Origin: Dictyocoela muelleri
Lineage: Eukaryota > Microsporidia
Direction: 5' to 3'
Length of the DNA: 11,783 bases
Assembly (NCBI GenBank): GCA_016256075.1
Contig: SDVU01000222.1
Location: 1 to 11,783, forward strand
In this document: positions 1 through 7,676 of the stretch, in pieces
How the letters are laid out: each line of letters starts with the position of its first letter
Position numbering within the stretch: position 1 is the first letter of the stretch
Notes under the pieces: generated by a model
Seen by the model: the letters and a program-made list of their open reading frames with translations, nothing else
Databases searched by the model: none
Told to the model about the DNA's origin: nothing
Position numbers and translations under genes: made by a program

Positions 1-99
1 TAAAATAATTAAAAATTAAAAAATTAAAAAAAAAATATAAATAAAATTAAAAAAAGATAAAATTAAAAATAAAAAAGATTCTATCGAGACTTGAACCTA
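1..99. other. AT-rich low-complexity flank
   Basis: The first 75 bases are almost pure A/T. Read on the minus strand, bases 76-99 contain GGTTCAAGTCTC followed by a T-run, which resembles a tRNA box B plus a Pol III terminator. I found no box A at the expected distance and no pairing acceptor stem, so no RNA gene is called. Confidence 0.4.
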
Positions 100-150
100 G
101 TTGCGGACAGGGCGCGGTTGCGGGCAGGGCGCGGTTGCGGGCAGGGCGCG
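100..150. repeat. GC-rich minisatellite, 3 x 17 bp
   Basis: Three adjacent copies of the 17-mer GTTGCGGGCAGGGCGCG lie at 100-116, 117-133 and 134-150. The first differs by one base (GGACAG for GGGCAG). The block is strongly G+C rich inside DNA that is otherwise mostly A/T, so its base composition is alien to its surroundings. No gene or element in the window uses this sequence elsewhere. It may be a tandem array or part of an older element whose limits I cannot see. Confidence 0.85.
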
Positions 151-225
151 CGACATTTAATTTTTAATTTTTAGTCTAAGGTAGTGACCTTTGATCAGGC
201 CATTTTACTAAAGTTGCCACAAAAA

Positions 226-336
226 CTGGATATTGTTATCCGTTTTTTGTAAAATTTTTATAAATATTCGTTTTTTTTGTAAAATATTTAAAAATATACT
301 GTTTCGAAAATAATATCCGTACCGGATATTTTTCAG
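226..336. repeat. small inverted-repeat segment, possible mini-insertion
   Basis: Two short hairpins bracket an AT-rich core: GGATA-TTGT-TATCC at 228-241, and AATATCCG-TAC-CGGATATT at 312-330, the latter a perfect 8-bp stem. The left and right motifs are also loosely inverted copies of each other (CTGGATA... against ...ATATTTTTCAG). Between them, CGTTTTTTGTAAAAT is repeated twice imperfectly. This looks like a tiny foldback insertion just upstream of the SINE-like fragment, but no target duplication is clear. Confidence 0.3.
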
Positions 337-344
337 GGCCTTAA

Positions 345-497
345 TGATGAGTTATTGATAAAACTAAAATCGCATAGACGGGTAAGCTTTTGAGTAGCTT
401 AGAAGTGACGTTTTCTTGAACATCGAGAACCCTAGGTTTTAAGATGTAAGAGATAACTATCGGTGTTTGCGATTATGGTCATTTACAGAATGTAACA
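345..497 (+). repeat. SINE-like repeat, copy C (3' fragment)
   Basis: This 3' part matches copies at 10320-10819, 8381-8550 and 5450-5609. The sequence TTATTGATAAAACTAAAATCGCATAG corresponds to the same place in the 10.0-10.8 kb copy. It is followed by GTAGCTTAGAAGTGACGT, a GAACCC block, and an end CAGAATGTAACA that parallels CAGCATTTAATA. Head and central body are missing. Its value is as an unoccupied site: AAAATCGC occurs once here, whereas in the 10 kb copy it is duplicated on both sides of a MITE. It is decayed and probably old. Confidence 0.7.
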
Positions 498-820
498 ATA
501 TGGAAATTTTATAAACATGTTAAAATTCCATAAAATTTGATTTGTGTTTTTAATGAAAAATGTAATTGATTGTTAAGGTTGATTTTAAAAATAAAAAGAC
601 ATAATAATAAATTTAAAATATTTTTTATAATTTAAGATCAAGATATACTTTATAAATAACATTAAAAAATATTTTATGGATAAAATTTAAAATATAAAAT
701 ATACTTTATGATTTAAATTAAAAATTATTTTATGATTTAAAATCAAAAAAAAATCAAAAAAATTAAGAATTAATTATAAAAGTTTTTAAAAAATCATAAT
801 TCTTAAAAAATTTAAAAGTG
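498..820. other. AT-rich region upstream of eL6
   Basis: This non-coding stretch of over 300 bases is dominated by degenerate A/T words such as TTTTATGATTTAAA and TATAAAATATACTTTAT recurring at 600-760. I see no open frame, tRNA-like sequence or inverted repeat. It separates the SINE-like fragment from the eL6 gene and must contain whatever upstream promoter elements that gene has beyond the CCC signal. Confidence 0.5.
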
Positions 821-829
821 GACCCCTAA
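821..829 (+). promoter_or_regulatory. CCC-type start signal of eL6
   Basis: The sequence GACCCCTAA sits directly before the ATG at 830, in a region otherwise lacking C-runs. In microsporidia, CCC- or GGG-like motifs immediately upstream of the start codon are known to mark highly expressed genes with very short 5' UTRs. The same arrangement precedes the cofilin gene here, which supports both start choices. Confidence 0.65.
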
Positions 830-1315
830 ATGAAAGTTCAAAAACTAAAAATTATGCCTCTTTGTGCCGGTCCATATCCTGAAGAGGATATACCAAACTA
901 CATCCAAAAAATTTCAAAAAAACTGGTTGAAAAGCCACGAATTCAGCGTGAAGATATTCAGATAGGACATGTTGTAATTGTCTTAGAAGGTGAATTTACA
1001 GGCATGAGAGTGATAGTTGTTGGTATTAAAAATTTTAATCTTATTTGTATTGGCATTGGTCTGCCTATGTTCAAAATTGATCAAAGATATGTTTTGAAAA
1101 CATCTTTGATTCTGAATATAAAAAATAAAGTTGAAATTAAAAATTATGATGAATTAGAAGAATGTGGCAAATTATTTGGAATGAAAGTTATTGAAGGTTC
1201 GGAGTATGATAAGGTTATTGAAGCCGAACTCGAAAAATCAGGATTCATGAGAGCTTATTTCACTAGAAAGTTTGAATTACCTAAAGATTATGATTTTTAT
1301 GAACTTAATTATTAA
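830..1315 (+). CDS. RPL6: 60S ribosomal protein eL6
   Basis: This is a structural protein of the large ribosomal subunit, acting in cytoplasmic translation. The 161-residue product has the eL6 core: G-HVVIVLEGEFTGMRVIVV near residues 46-64 parallels the family's G-x-VxIxLxGxFxGKRVVxL. FKIDQRYVLKTS near 81-92 parallels the VNxxYVIATS stretch. The C-terminal YDKVIEAELEKSGFMRAYF (126-144) parallels the family's helix before the final aromatic tail. At 161 residues it is shorter than yeast L6 (about 176) and far shorter than animal forms, with a reduced basic N-terminus, as expected of a compact microsporidian ribosome. No intron is needed. The start is fixed by the CCCC run 4 bases upstream and the absence of an earlier in-frame ATG nearby. 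It is isolated between repeats rather than in an operon-like group. Confidence 0.88.
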   Translation: MKVQKLKIMPLCAGPYPEEDIPNYIQKISKKLVEKPRIQREDIQIGHVVIVLEGEFTGMRVIVVGIKNFNLICIGIGLPMFKIDQRYVLKTSLILNIKNKVEIKNYDELEECGKLFGMKVIEGSEYDKVIEAELEKSGFMRAYFTRKFELPKDYDFYELNY

Positions 1316-1424
1316 AAACTTAATTTAAAATCTGTATTTAAATATTTCTACATTAATACTTTAATAATATTTTTTTAGGTTATTAAAAAATATCTGCTGA
1401 TAAAGCTTAACTTTATTATAATCA

Positions 1425-1429
1425 ATAAA
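1425..1429. repeat. left target-site duplication of the Ginger-like element
   Basis: ATAAA precedes the left TIR. The same five bases follow the right TIR at 5061-5065. A 4-5 bp duplication is usual for Ginger and other integrase-type elements. The AT-rich context makes chance agreement possible. Confidence 0.6.
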
Positions 1430-1595
1430 TGTTGCATTTTATGGGTCCATTAATGAATTGAAATAAATTTTAATTAAAAATTTTCTTAAGCATGAATTTC
1501 ATTAATAATACTTGCATGCCATTAATCCACTCTTTTAATTCATTAATGAACTTTTTCAAGCCATGTCATCAATCCATTTTTATTTAAACCCTTAT
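1430..1595. repeat. left terminal inverted repeat of the Ginger-like element
   Basis: This is the inverted counterpart of 4878-5060. Shared stretches include TTAATTAAAAATTTTCTTAA and CAAGCCATGTCATCAATCC. It lacks 16 bases present near the outer end of the right repeat, in a place where TTATGG-x-TCCAT occurs twice on the right, so recombination between short repeats explains the difference. Confidence 0.88.
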
Positions 1596-2095
1596 TATGG
1601 TAGCTAATTACAAGATAAAAACACCTGAAGAGCTAATGTTAGTGTATAACTTTTTACATTATGGATTCATTCCTGATTTTAATAAAGCATTTGAAAAAAG
1701 AGATTTTTTAGAAAAATGCTCAAATTCCTCTATCAATTTAATTTACTGTTTATAAAAGATGGTAATACATTAAAAAAGATATTTTTGTATTTTTGAAACT
1801 GATGAAAAAACATTTGCTATTAAAGAAAAGCATCTCTCTGGTCATATTAGCATTAACAAATTAAAAATGCCGTAGATGAAGAATTTTACGGGATAACGTC
1901 TAAGGATATTAAAAATTATGTAAAATCATGCCTTACATGCAATGAAAAATCAAAACCTGACATTATGAAAAATACTCAGCCAATTATAATTGAAGACATC
2001 CATCAAAGAATCATGGCTGATCTAATAGATTTCAGCATGTATGAAGAATTTAATTCGGGATATAAGTATGTGTTTACCTTGATTGATTTATTAAT

Positions 2096-2103
2096 AAATT
2101 TGC
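2096..2103. repeat. left 8-bp target duplication of foldback MITE Ia
   Basis: AAATTTGC at 2096-2103 is repeated exactly at 2414-2421 on the other side of the foldback element. This fixes the element's ends and shows insertion within the integrase relic. Confidence 0.85.
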
Positions 2104-2413
2104 GGTTTTCCAACGACTTAGACCCCCCTCGGATTTGAAAATCCAAATTGGTAAGAGCATAGGGTATATTTCTTATTTCAAATAAGTGTAAATTAACGAG
2201 ATAAATTTAAATATGTAATTAATATTAAAAATCCAGGGATATATAGACATTTATCAAATTTGGTAAATGTCTATATATCTTTGTATTTTTAATATTAATT
2301 ACATATTTAAATTTATCTCGTTAATTTACGCTTATTTGAAATAAGAAACACACCCTATGCTCTTACCAATTTGGATTTTAAATCTTAGGGGGGCTTTAAG
2401 TCGTTGTACAACC
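2104..2413. mobile_element. foldback MITE Ia, 310 bp
   Basis: The whole element is one almost continuous palindrome. The left arm from GGTTTTCCAACGACTTAG and the right arm, read in reverse from GGTTGTACAACGACTTA, match with few differences. They meet at a loop of a few bases near 2258 (GACATTTATCAAATTTGGTAAATGTC is split around it). It has no coding capacity. Ends GGTT...AACC with an 8-bp duplication fit a non-autonomous DNA transposon. Merlin, hAT, P and some MULEs make duplications of this size, and the GG terminus leans weakly towards Merlin. A diverged relative is at 10352-10682. High arm identity suggests a fairly young insertion. Confidence 0.9.
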
Positions 2414-2421
2414 AAATTTGC
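2414..2421. repeat. right 8-bp target duplication of foldback MITE Ia
   Basis: AAATTTGC, identical to 2096-2103. Confidence 0.85.
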
Positions 2422-2893
2422 ATTTGTTTTACTTCTCAAAAAAAGGGATGGTATAAGTATTATGAACATTCTAGAAAATATTTTTTATACTGAAGGTCCT
2501 TAAAGTTTTATACATACTGATAATGGCAGAGAATTTAGCAACATTTATTTTGAAGAAACATGCAAAAAATTCAAAGTAAGTATTATTCATAAAAGACCTC
2601 GATATCCTCAAAGTCAGGGTAAAATAGAAAGGTTCAATTTAACATTTAACGATAGGTAGAGGTTGTCTTTTAATAATAATATGGAGTGGTTAAAAATTAC
2701 AAATATGTTTTATTTCAATTAACAACACTCCTCACCGAGCGACTAAACATAGCCTTTCAATTTATTTAGGAGAATTAACATTATAAACTCCCGAGTTGAA
2801 CCCGATATTACTGATAACAACAAAATCCAGGCTGAAGTAAGAGTAAATTTATATTCATATGCGAGAAATTACTCTAAAATTGATGATTTTAAT

Positions 2894-2975
2894 GATTATG
2901 AGGAATTTAAATTAAACGACAAAGTGATTTTATTGAAAGATTTCGATAAAAATCAAAACTATCTAAAGAAAAGCT
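2894..2975 (+). repeat. left copy of 82-bp direct repeat flanking the MULE
   Basis: From GATTATGAGGAATTTAAATT onward this segment is repeated at 4601-4680 with a handful of substitutions and one or two small gaps. It belongs to the C-terminal part of the Ginger-like transposase relic. It is far too long to be a MULE target duplication, which is normally 8-11 bp. Confidence 0.88.
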
Positions 2976-2976
2976 T

Positions 2977-3030
2977 GTCAGAGTTTCGTCACAGAGTAAC
3001 GAATCGCTGTTTTATACGTCACAAAAAATC
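2977..3030. repeat. left TIR of the MULE
   Basis: Matches 4540-4594 in inverse orientation. The outer part contains the near-palindrome TTCGTCACAGAGTAACGAA and the inner part CGTCACAAAAAATCAA. Confidence 0.8.
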
Positions 3031-3039
3031 AATACCCAA

Positions 3040-4435
3040 TGGATCATAATAAAATAATAGTAATAAATTCGAAAATAGGTAAGAAAAAGGTTTTATATCA
3101 AGGATATGCCTACAACTTGCATAAAAAAAATATCAAATGTGCAGTATTGGCGATGTGTTAACAGGAAATGCCGGGGATTTTTAAAACAAAAACGCTTGTG
3201 AAATTATTCATTTTATAGCTCATGAAGGCGAGCATAAAAATTATGATAAAACGAAGCAGAGTATAAAAAGCACAATATGTACACATGTACCCTAAAAACT
3301 AATGAGAGGCCTCGATACATTATATATTCAGAGTTAAAAATAACACCGCCTCTTGTCGCCAAAGAACTTCCTGAAATCAAAATTTTACGTGATAAAATAA
3401 TTACTTCTATAAATCGTAATAATATTAAAATAATTGATGCTAAAATACCTGAATCGATCAAAGTTACTTTTAGTAACGAACAAATTTGGCAAAAAGACGC
3501 AGGTATTGTTGATCTTGAGGTGTAATTATTTTCTCAACAAAAACCCTTTTATTACACCTAGAAAATTCTAATAAATAAAATTGTGATGGAACATTTTATT
3601 CTTGCCTGAAAATCTTCTAACAGCTTTACGTTATAATGGCGCGAGTAAAATCAATAGATGTGCCTCTAGTTTATGCCTTTATGAAAAATAAAAGCAAATA
3701 TTACTACTTTAAACTTTTCAATTACATTAAAAATAATATTAATGATAAATGTCCAGAATTTATTATAATCGATTTTGAGATGGCCGCCTTCTTAGCAATT
3801 AGGAAAACATTTAACTGTTCGAAAACTCAAAAATTTTTTTCATTTATAACAAATTGCATTTAGGTATGTTCAAAAATTTAATTTATATATCGAATATTAA
3901 AGCAATATATTAATAATAAAAACATTCAGAATGATGTTAGCTATGGTTTTTGTTCATTTCAATAAATTAGATTTAGAAGTTTCAAAACTTCGTTTAAATA
4001 TAAACCAAAATAATGATTTAAAAACACCTATTCCATTATGTATTTATTTCAAAACTACGTATTGTAAATATATAAAAAAAATTAAAATGAAACTTCAATA
4101 TTTTTAATATTATTTTGGTCAGTTCATGAACGAGTTCTTAAAGATCAGTCAAGGACCAATAATGCGATCGAGGGTTGGAATAGATCATTAAACAATAATA
4201 CATTCCAATATAATCCGGGTTTATATGAAATAGGTACTGAATTAAAAAAACAACATGCGATAGTTGAAAATAAAATTGCAGATTTCTTTTAAATTCATCT
4301 ATCCAAAAAAAATTATTCTTCAGAAAATTATAATGATAAAATATAAAAAATCGTAGAAAACTATGATGAATATTATTCATTGTATTTTTTAAAATCAATT
4401 GGAATAATTTTAAAATTAAAAGAAAATAAAATAAA
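3040..4435 (+). pseudogene. MULE transposase relic with FLYWCH zinc finger
   Basis: This is a Mutator-like transposase, now split across frames. The N-terminal part shows a FLYWCH-type finger: VLYQGYAYN near 3093-3119, WRCVNRKC at 3148-3171, and a HEGEH motif at 3221-3235 supplying the histidines. A spacer follows (open 3277-3522) with PPLVAKELPEIKILRDKI and an IPESIKVTFSNEQI stretch, typical of the region before the catalytic core. The core begins with VPLVYAFMKNKSKYYYFKLF at 3657-3716 and includes IIIDFEMAA at 3763-3789, which carries the second catalytic aspartate. The C-terminal signature RTNNAIEGWNRSLNNN lies at 4153-4200. The region holding the first catalytic aspartate (about 3525-3635) is not recognisable. 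Frame changes and stops separate these blocks, so the gene is dead. Confidence 0.8.
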
Positions 4436-4539
4436 TGGATTAATTTTTATTTCAAATTTTTGATTTCAAATTTTAATCTTTTTTTAAAAAAATTATAATT
4501 TTAATTTGTGATTTTTTCAAGAAATATAATTTAGAATTT

Positions 4540-4594
4540 GATTTTTTTGTGACGAAAAAAACCAGCATTTCGTCACTCTGTGACGAACGCTGTC
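4540..4594. repeat. right TIR of the MULE
   Basis: This is the inverse of 2977-3030. It contains a perfect 8-bp palindrome with a 3-base spacer, TTCGTCAC-TCT-GTGACGAA, at 4569-4587. That palindrome may be the transposase-binding core. Confidence 0.82.
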
Positions 4595-4600
4595 TAACTT

Positions 4601-4680
4601 GATTATGAGGAATTTAAATTAAACGATAAATTGATTTTATTGAAAGATTTCGGTAAAAAATCAAAACAATCGAAGGAAGC
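4601..4680 (+). repeat. right copy of 82-bp direct repeat flanking the MULE
   Basis: This second copy of 2894-2975 runs on into the C-terminal YYDGFYTIVKIL part of the integrase relic, so it is probably the copy that was originally continuous with the 3' part of the gene. Confidence 0.85.
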
Positions 4681-4877
4681 CATTTGAATCTATCTACTAC
4701 GATGGATTTTACACAATAGTTAAAATTTTAAATAGTGTGTTAACTATAATGGATAATCGAGAAAATATGAAAGTTCTTGTCAATTCTAGGGTTAAAAAGT
4801 GCTGAATTGAGTAAATTTTCTAATTTGAAATATTTTAAATCTTTTTCTGCATTTAATCGAATTTATATTAACAATTT

Positions 4878-5060
4878 ATAAGGGTTTAAGTAAAAATGGA
4901 TTGATGACATGGCTTGAAAAAGTTCATTAATTAATTAAAAGAGTGGACTGATGGCATGCAAGTGTTATTAATGAAATTCATGCTTAAGAAAATTTTTAAT
5001 TAAAATTTATTTTCAATTCATTAATGGACCCATAACACGATGGATCCATAAAATGCAACA
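4878..5060. repeat. right terminal inverted repeat of the Ginger-like element
   Basis: Inverse of 1430-1595, ending ...AAAATGCAACA. It holds a 16-base extra segment near the outer end (TTATGGATCCATCGTG on the minus strand) absent from the left repeat. Confidence 0.88.
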
Positions 5061-5065
5061 ATAAA
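5061..5065. repeat. right target-site duplication of the Ginger-like element
   Basis: ATAAA, identical to 1425-1429. Confidence 0.6.
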
Positions 5066-5174
5066 TGATTAATAAAATTTTGAATTGTGCTTTTAAAGTA
5101 TGGTATATTCTAATATCTCCACTTACCTGGTATTGATTCATCAAAATTTTTAATTTTTTAAGAAATTATGTTTA

Positions 5175-5609
5175 GCCAATTTGTCTGTTTTTAAAATAGC
5201 AATTCAAATCCTAATTTAAGTAACATGGTTTTAAAATTTTAAAGTTACTTTAATAAATAATTAGGATTGAAATAAAGTGGTCCTAACTATATAATTATAG
5301 TATAATATACAGTTGTTCCAGTGTGTTATAGATTACTAATACTTGGTGTAATCTTTTATAAATAAGCAGAAGGGACTCTCCTAGGTGTGGGGATGAGTGT
5401 TATGAAATATAATTAAAAAATAGAATTGAAACAAAAAATCACGAAAGGGTTTAAAATTAACATATCTTGCTGATATATTGAAAAAAACGAAACTCTCGCA
5501 TACAGCCAGTAATTAAAATTGATGTATAACTTGAATCATAAAGAACCAACGTTAAAATACTATTTTTTATACAAATCACAGAGTTGGCAGTTATAGATCT
5601 CATCAGCAT
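5175..5609 (+). repeat. SINE-like repeat, copy D (near full length, decayed head)
   Basis: It aligns along its length with the 8.4-8.8 kb and 10.0-10.8 kb copies. AATTTAAGTAACATGG (5213-5228) matches the distal tRNA-like head. TTTAATAAATAATTAGG and CTATATAATTATAGTATAA match copy A. GCAGAAGGGACTCTCCTAGG at 5366-5385 is the family's best-conserved block. ACGAAACTCTCGCATACAG matches the MITE-insertion site of copy B in empty form. AGAGTTGGCAG...CAGCAT at 5580-5609 is the shared 3' end. Boxes A and B are no longer readable, so this copy is dead. It faces the minus-strand copy A across the Tc1 relic. Confidence 0.72.
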
Positions 5610-6137
5610 GGATATATTTTCAATTAAAGCAAATTGATTAGTATATTTAATAAAATTCTTAAACGCATTAATAATTGTGTCGCGCACAGCGAACGTCGTG
5701 CATGACAAACGATCGGGCTCTATTCCTCCGAATGTATATTCCTATTTTTATTCATGGAAGTTTATACTGATATGTTCAAACAGGTTTCATTTAAAACTAA
5801 CAACGATGATAATCCTCATACATTATTTAATAGTATCTATAATTTGCTCAATCGTGCATATCTCATTATTGTCACATTTAGTTATTCAAATAATATATTT
5901 TTGAGAATAATTATATTTTATTTTTTTAAAAAAAATGTGGATTTCTAAAAATTAAATTTTATAAAGATTTTTAAAAAAATCATTTATTCAATAATTTATA
6001 TAAAATATAAATATTATTATAATTGTGAAATCTCTAAAATTATTTTTAATCTTTATAAAATTTATGTGTGTTTCTATATTTAAATAAATATAAAATGTAT
6101 AGATTTTAAATTTAATTAAATTTATTATATTGAAATA
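5610..6137. other. unassigned intergenic stretch
   Basis: A slightly GC-richer patch at 5686-5735 (GTCGCGCACAGCGAACGTCG) is followed by an open stretch to about 5900. Its conceptual product (IPPNVYSYFYSW; in the next frame EVYTDMFKQVSFKTNNDDN) looks protein-like but shifts frame and matches nothing I recognise. From 5930 to 6137 the sequence is pure A/T low complexity. It could be the remnant of a gene or transposase, but I cannot assign it. Confidence 0.35.
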
Positions 6138-7109
6138 ACAGGTGTAAATAAAAAAAGTGATCAGGCGGAAATAAAAAAAAACTAATTGAGAAAAATGTTA
6201 AAAATTATTCCGTTTTATTAATTTCAAATGAAAAAAATATAATTATAGCTTTTTTTTCGGGTACAGAATAATTTTCATTATTTTAATATCTTAAAAAATA
6301 TGTAAGTAGAATATTGGTCAAAAAAATAATTTAATAATACAAACACTAATTATAAAGATCAACAACGCGTTTTTTAGCTTATCCCAAGCTTTTGACATAT
6401 TCCTGCGGTATTTGTTTTATTTGCAGTAAATTCTACTTTTTAAATTCTTTTTAGTTTTAAAAAGTTTATTCTCGATTTTATATTTATGATTCTCCAAACA
6501 TTCTCAATTGGATTGCAATCGGGTGATTGGAAAGGTCATGGTGAATTTTCATATCATTAGTCCTAATAATTACTCTTGCTAGCTTTCTTTTGTCTATTTG
6601 ATCATTGTCTTTGACGAAATTATAATAACTAAGACATATTTACCTGACAATAATATACAACGAACTTGTTAGCATATTTAAATAATAAGATGCATTCGTT
6701 TTTTATCAATAATTACTATATTCCAACACCATTATATGAGAATCAACCGCATATCATAACCAAATCTCTATTAAATTTTAAGGTTCTTTTGATGTTTTTC
6801 TTCTTTATTCTTTCTCCAAATTTTCGTCATATGAAACTTTCCAATCTAAATTTTAAGGTTAAATTTGCTTTCTCAACTAAATTTTTTTAACATCATCTTC
6901 TTGCATTATTATTTATTAATGAGAACATATCGTGATTCAATATGATATGGCCTTAATAGAGGGTTTTTATTGCTGAAAACGCGGAAATATCCATTATATT
7001 TAGATATTTATTGTATAAGTGTGTGGAATTAGCACTATATACTTTTACATTTACCCTTTAAGCCAATTTTCTACGCGAAATTCTGTTATTAGAATAATTG
7101 GTATAGAGT

Positions 7110-7402
7110 CTCCATATGACCAAGAATTAGATCCCGGAAAGGTAATCAAAAAATGATAAAAATATGTTTTTGAAACGCTCTCGGGTGATATTAGGGTAAT
7201 GGGGTCAATAAGAAGTTTTTATTCTAAAAATGATAATATACTTGAGTATAATCAAAGATTTTTAGTGTATATATTGTCATTTTTAGAATAAAAAATTCTT
7301 ATTAACTCGATTACCACTAATATCGCACTGAAACTTTTTAAAAAAATATTTTTTATCATTTTTTGATTGCCTTTTCGAGGTCTAAAAATTGGTCATACAA
7401 GG
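7110..7402. mobile_element. foldback MITE IIa, about 293 bp
   Basis: It is a long imperfect palindrome. The left arm (CTCCATATGACCAAGAATTAG, then GGTAATCAAAAAATGATAAA) mirrors the right arm, with central TTTTTATTCTAAAAATGA repeats. The same family occurs at 7677-7940: both share TAGACCC-type ends, CAATAAAAAAATGATAAAA-like subterminal runs, CTCTCGG and GATATTAG. No coding capacity. No clear target duplication is seen for this copy alone, possibly because it forms one end of a larger inserted unit. Confidence 0.75.
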
Positions 7403-7676
7403 TAAAAAATGGTTTTGTTGACAAAACTATTTTAAATTTTTAGATTTAAGTAAAGGCTACAAAAAATATAAACATATGAAGATGATTAAATTAGAATGTT
7501 AATAAAGAACTTTGTATATCATACCTTTGAGTTAAATGTCAAAAAATCTCGTTATAAAATTGAACATAAAAAGTATTATTTTACTATTTTTGTTACATTT
7601 AGCCATTTTCAAAAATTTAAAGGTCGTTAATCAATATCAATTCTTTTTACACTTATTCTTTGGTTTATTGAAATTT
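7403..7676. other. spacer between the two MITE II copies
   Basis: This 274-bp AT-rich segment is trapped between two MITE II copies. Translated on the minus strand, it gives no recognisable transposase motif. The Tc1 gene would have normal length only if this piece is not part of it. It is therefore better seen as DNA carried in with the flanking MITEs than as split Tc1 sequence. Confidence 0.5.

Larger units (their letters stand above)
2977..4594 (+). mobile_element. MULE-type DNA transposon, about 1.6 kb, inserted in the Ginger-like element
   Basis: It is bounded by imperfect inverted repeats of roughly 50-60 bp: GTCAGAGTTTCGTCACAGAG on the left and, read in reverse, GACAGCGTTCGTCACAGAG on the right. 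Each is followed inwards by CGTCACAAAAAATCAA. Between them lie remains of a FLYWCH/MULE transposase on the plus strand. The size fits one transposase of about 450-470 residues and little else. No clean 8-11 bp duplication abuts the ends. Instead an 82-bp direct repeat flanks the insertion. Confidence 0.82.
1597..4805 (+). pseudogene. Ginger-like transposase relic (rve/DDE integrase family)
   Basis: This dead transposase of the integrase superfamily would have bound the TIRs and joined the ends to target DNA. Recognisable in order are an N-terminal segment beginning MVANYKIKTPEELM at 1597, and an HHCC zinc-finger trace (HLSGH at 1831-1845; CLTC at 1929-1940). A first catalytic-Asp region follows at about 2010-2035 (ADLIDF), then a second at 2519-2536 (DNGREF). 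A third, with the glutamate in the Gypsy/Ginger signature PQSQGKIERF, lies at about 2594-2638. A C-terminal SH3-like stretch YYDGFYTIVKIL is near 4695-4730. The order and signatures are those of Gypsy-type integrases. It is broken by several changes and split by two later elements, so it is treated as a fossil. No PHD, OTU or protease accessory domain was seen. Confidence 0.8.
1430..5060 (+). mobile_element. Ginger-like DNA transposon (fossil), with nested insertions
   Basis: The element is bounded by long terminal inverted repeats beginning TGTTGCATTTTATGG and flanked by ATAAA on both sides. Inside, on the plus strand, is the relic of a Gypsy-integrase-type transposase. Inverted rather than direct terminal repeats, ends in TGT...ACA, a 5-bp duplication and no visible reverse transcriptase or gag together match the Ginger group of cut-and-paste elements, whose transposases are relatives of Gypsy integrases. 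Total length is 3.6 kb. Removing the MITE (2104-2413), the MULE (2977-4594) and one copy of a flanking direct repeat leaves roughly 1.6 kb, so the original was compact. It is a dead copy with several breaks besides the two insertions. The two TIRs are still alike, suggesting moderate age. Confidence 0.8.

Noticed and set aside
3213-3461. Minus-strand open frame of 82 codons.
   Set aside because: It is antisense to the MULE transposase relic (plus strand).
4138-4398. Minus-strand open frame of 86 codons.
   Set aside because: It is antisense to the RTNNAIEGWN part of the MULE transposase relic.
1430-5060. LTR retrotransposon or Polinton, because of the integrase-like gene.
   Set aside because: The terminal repeats are inverted, not direct. 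No reverse transcriptase, gag, polymerase or capsid traces were seen, and the size and 5-bp duplication suit a Ginger-type element better.
5457-5708. Minus-strand open frame of 83 codons.
   Set aside because: It overlaps SINE-like copy D, has no recognisable domain, no CCC motif before its ATG, and is not conserved in the other copies.
6666-6890. Plus-strand open frame of 74 codons.
   Set aside because: It is the antisense of the Tc1/mariner transposase relic, whose motifs read on the minus strand.
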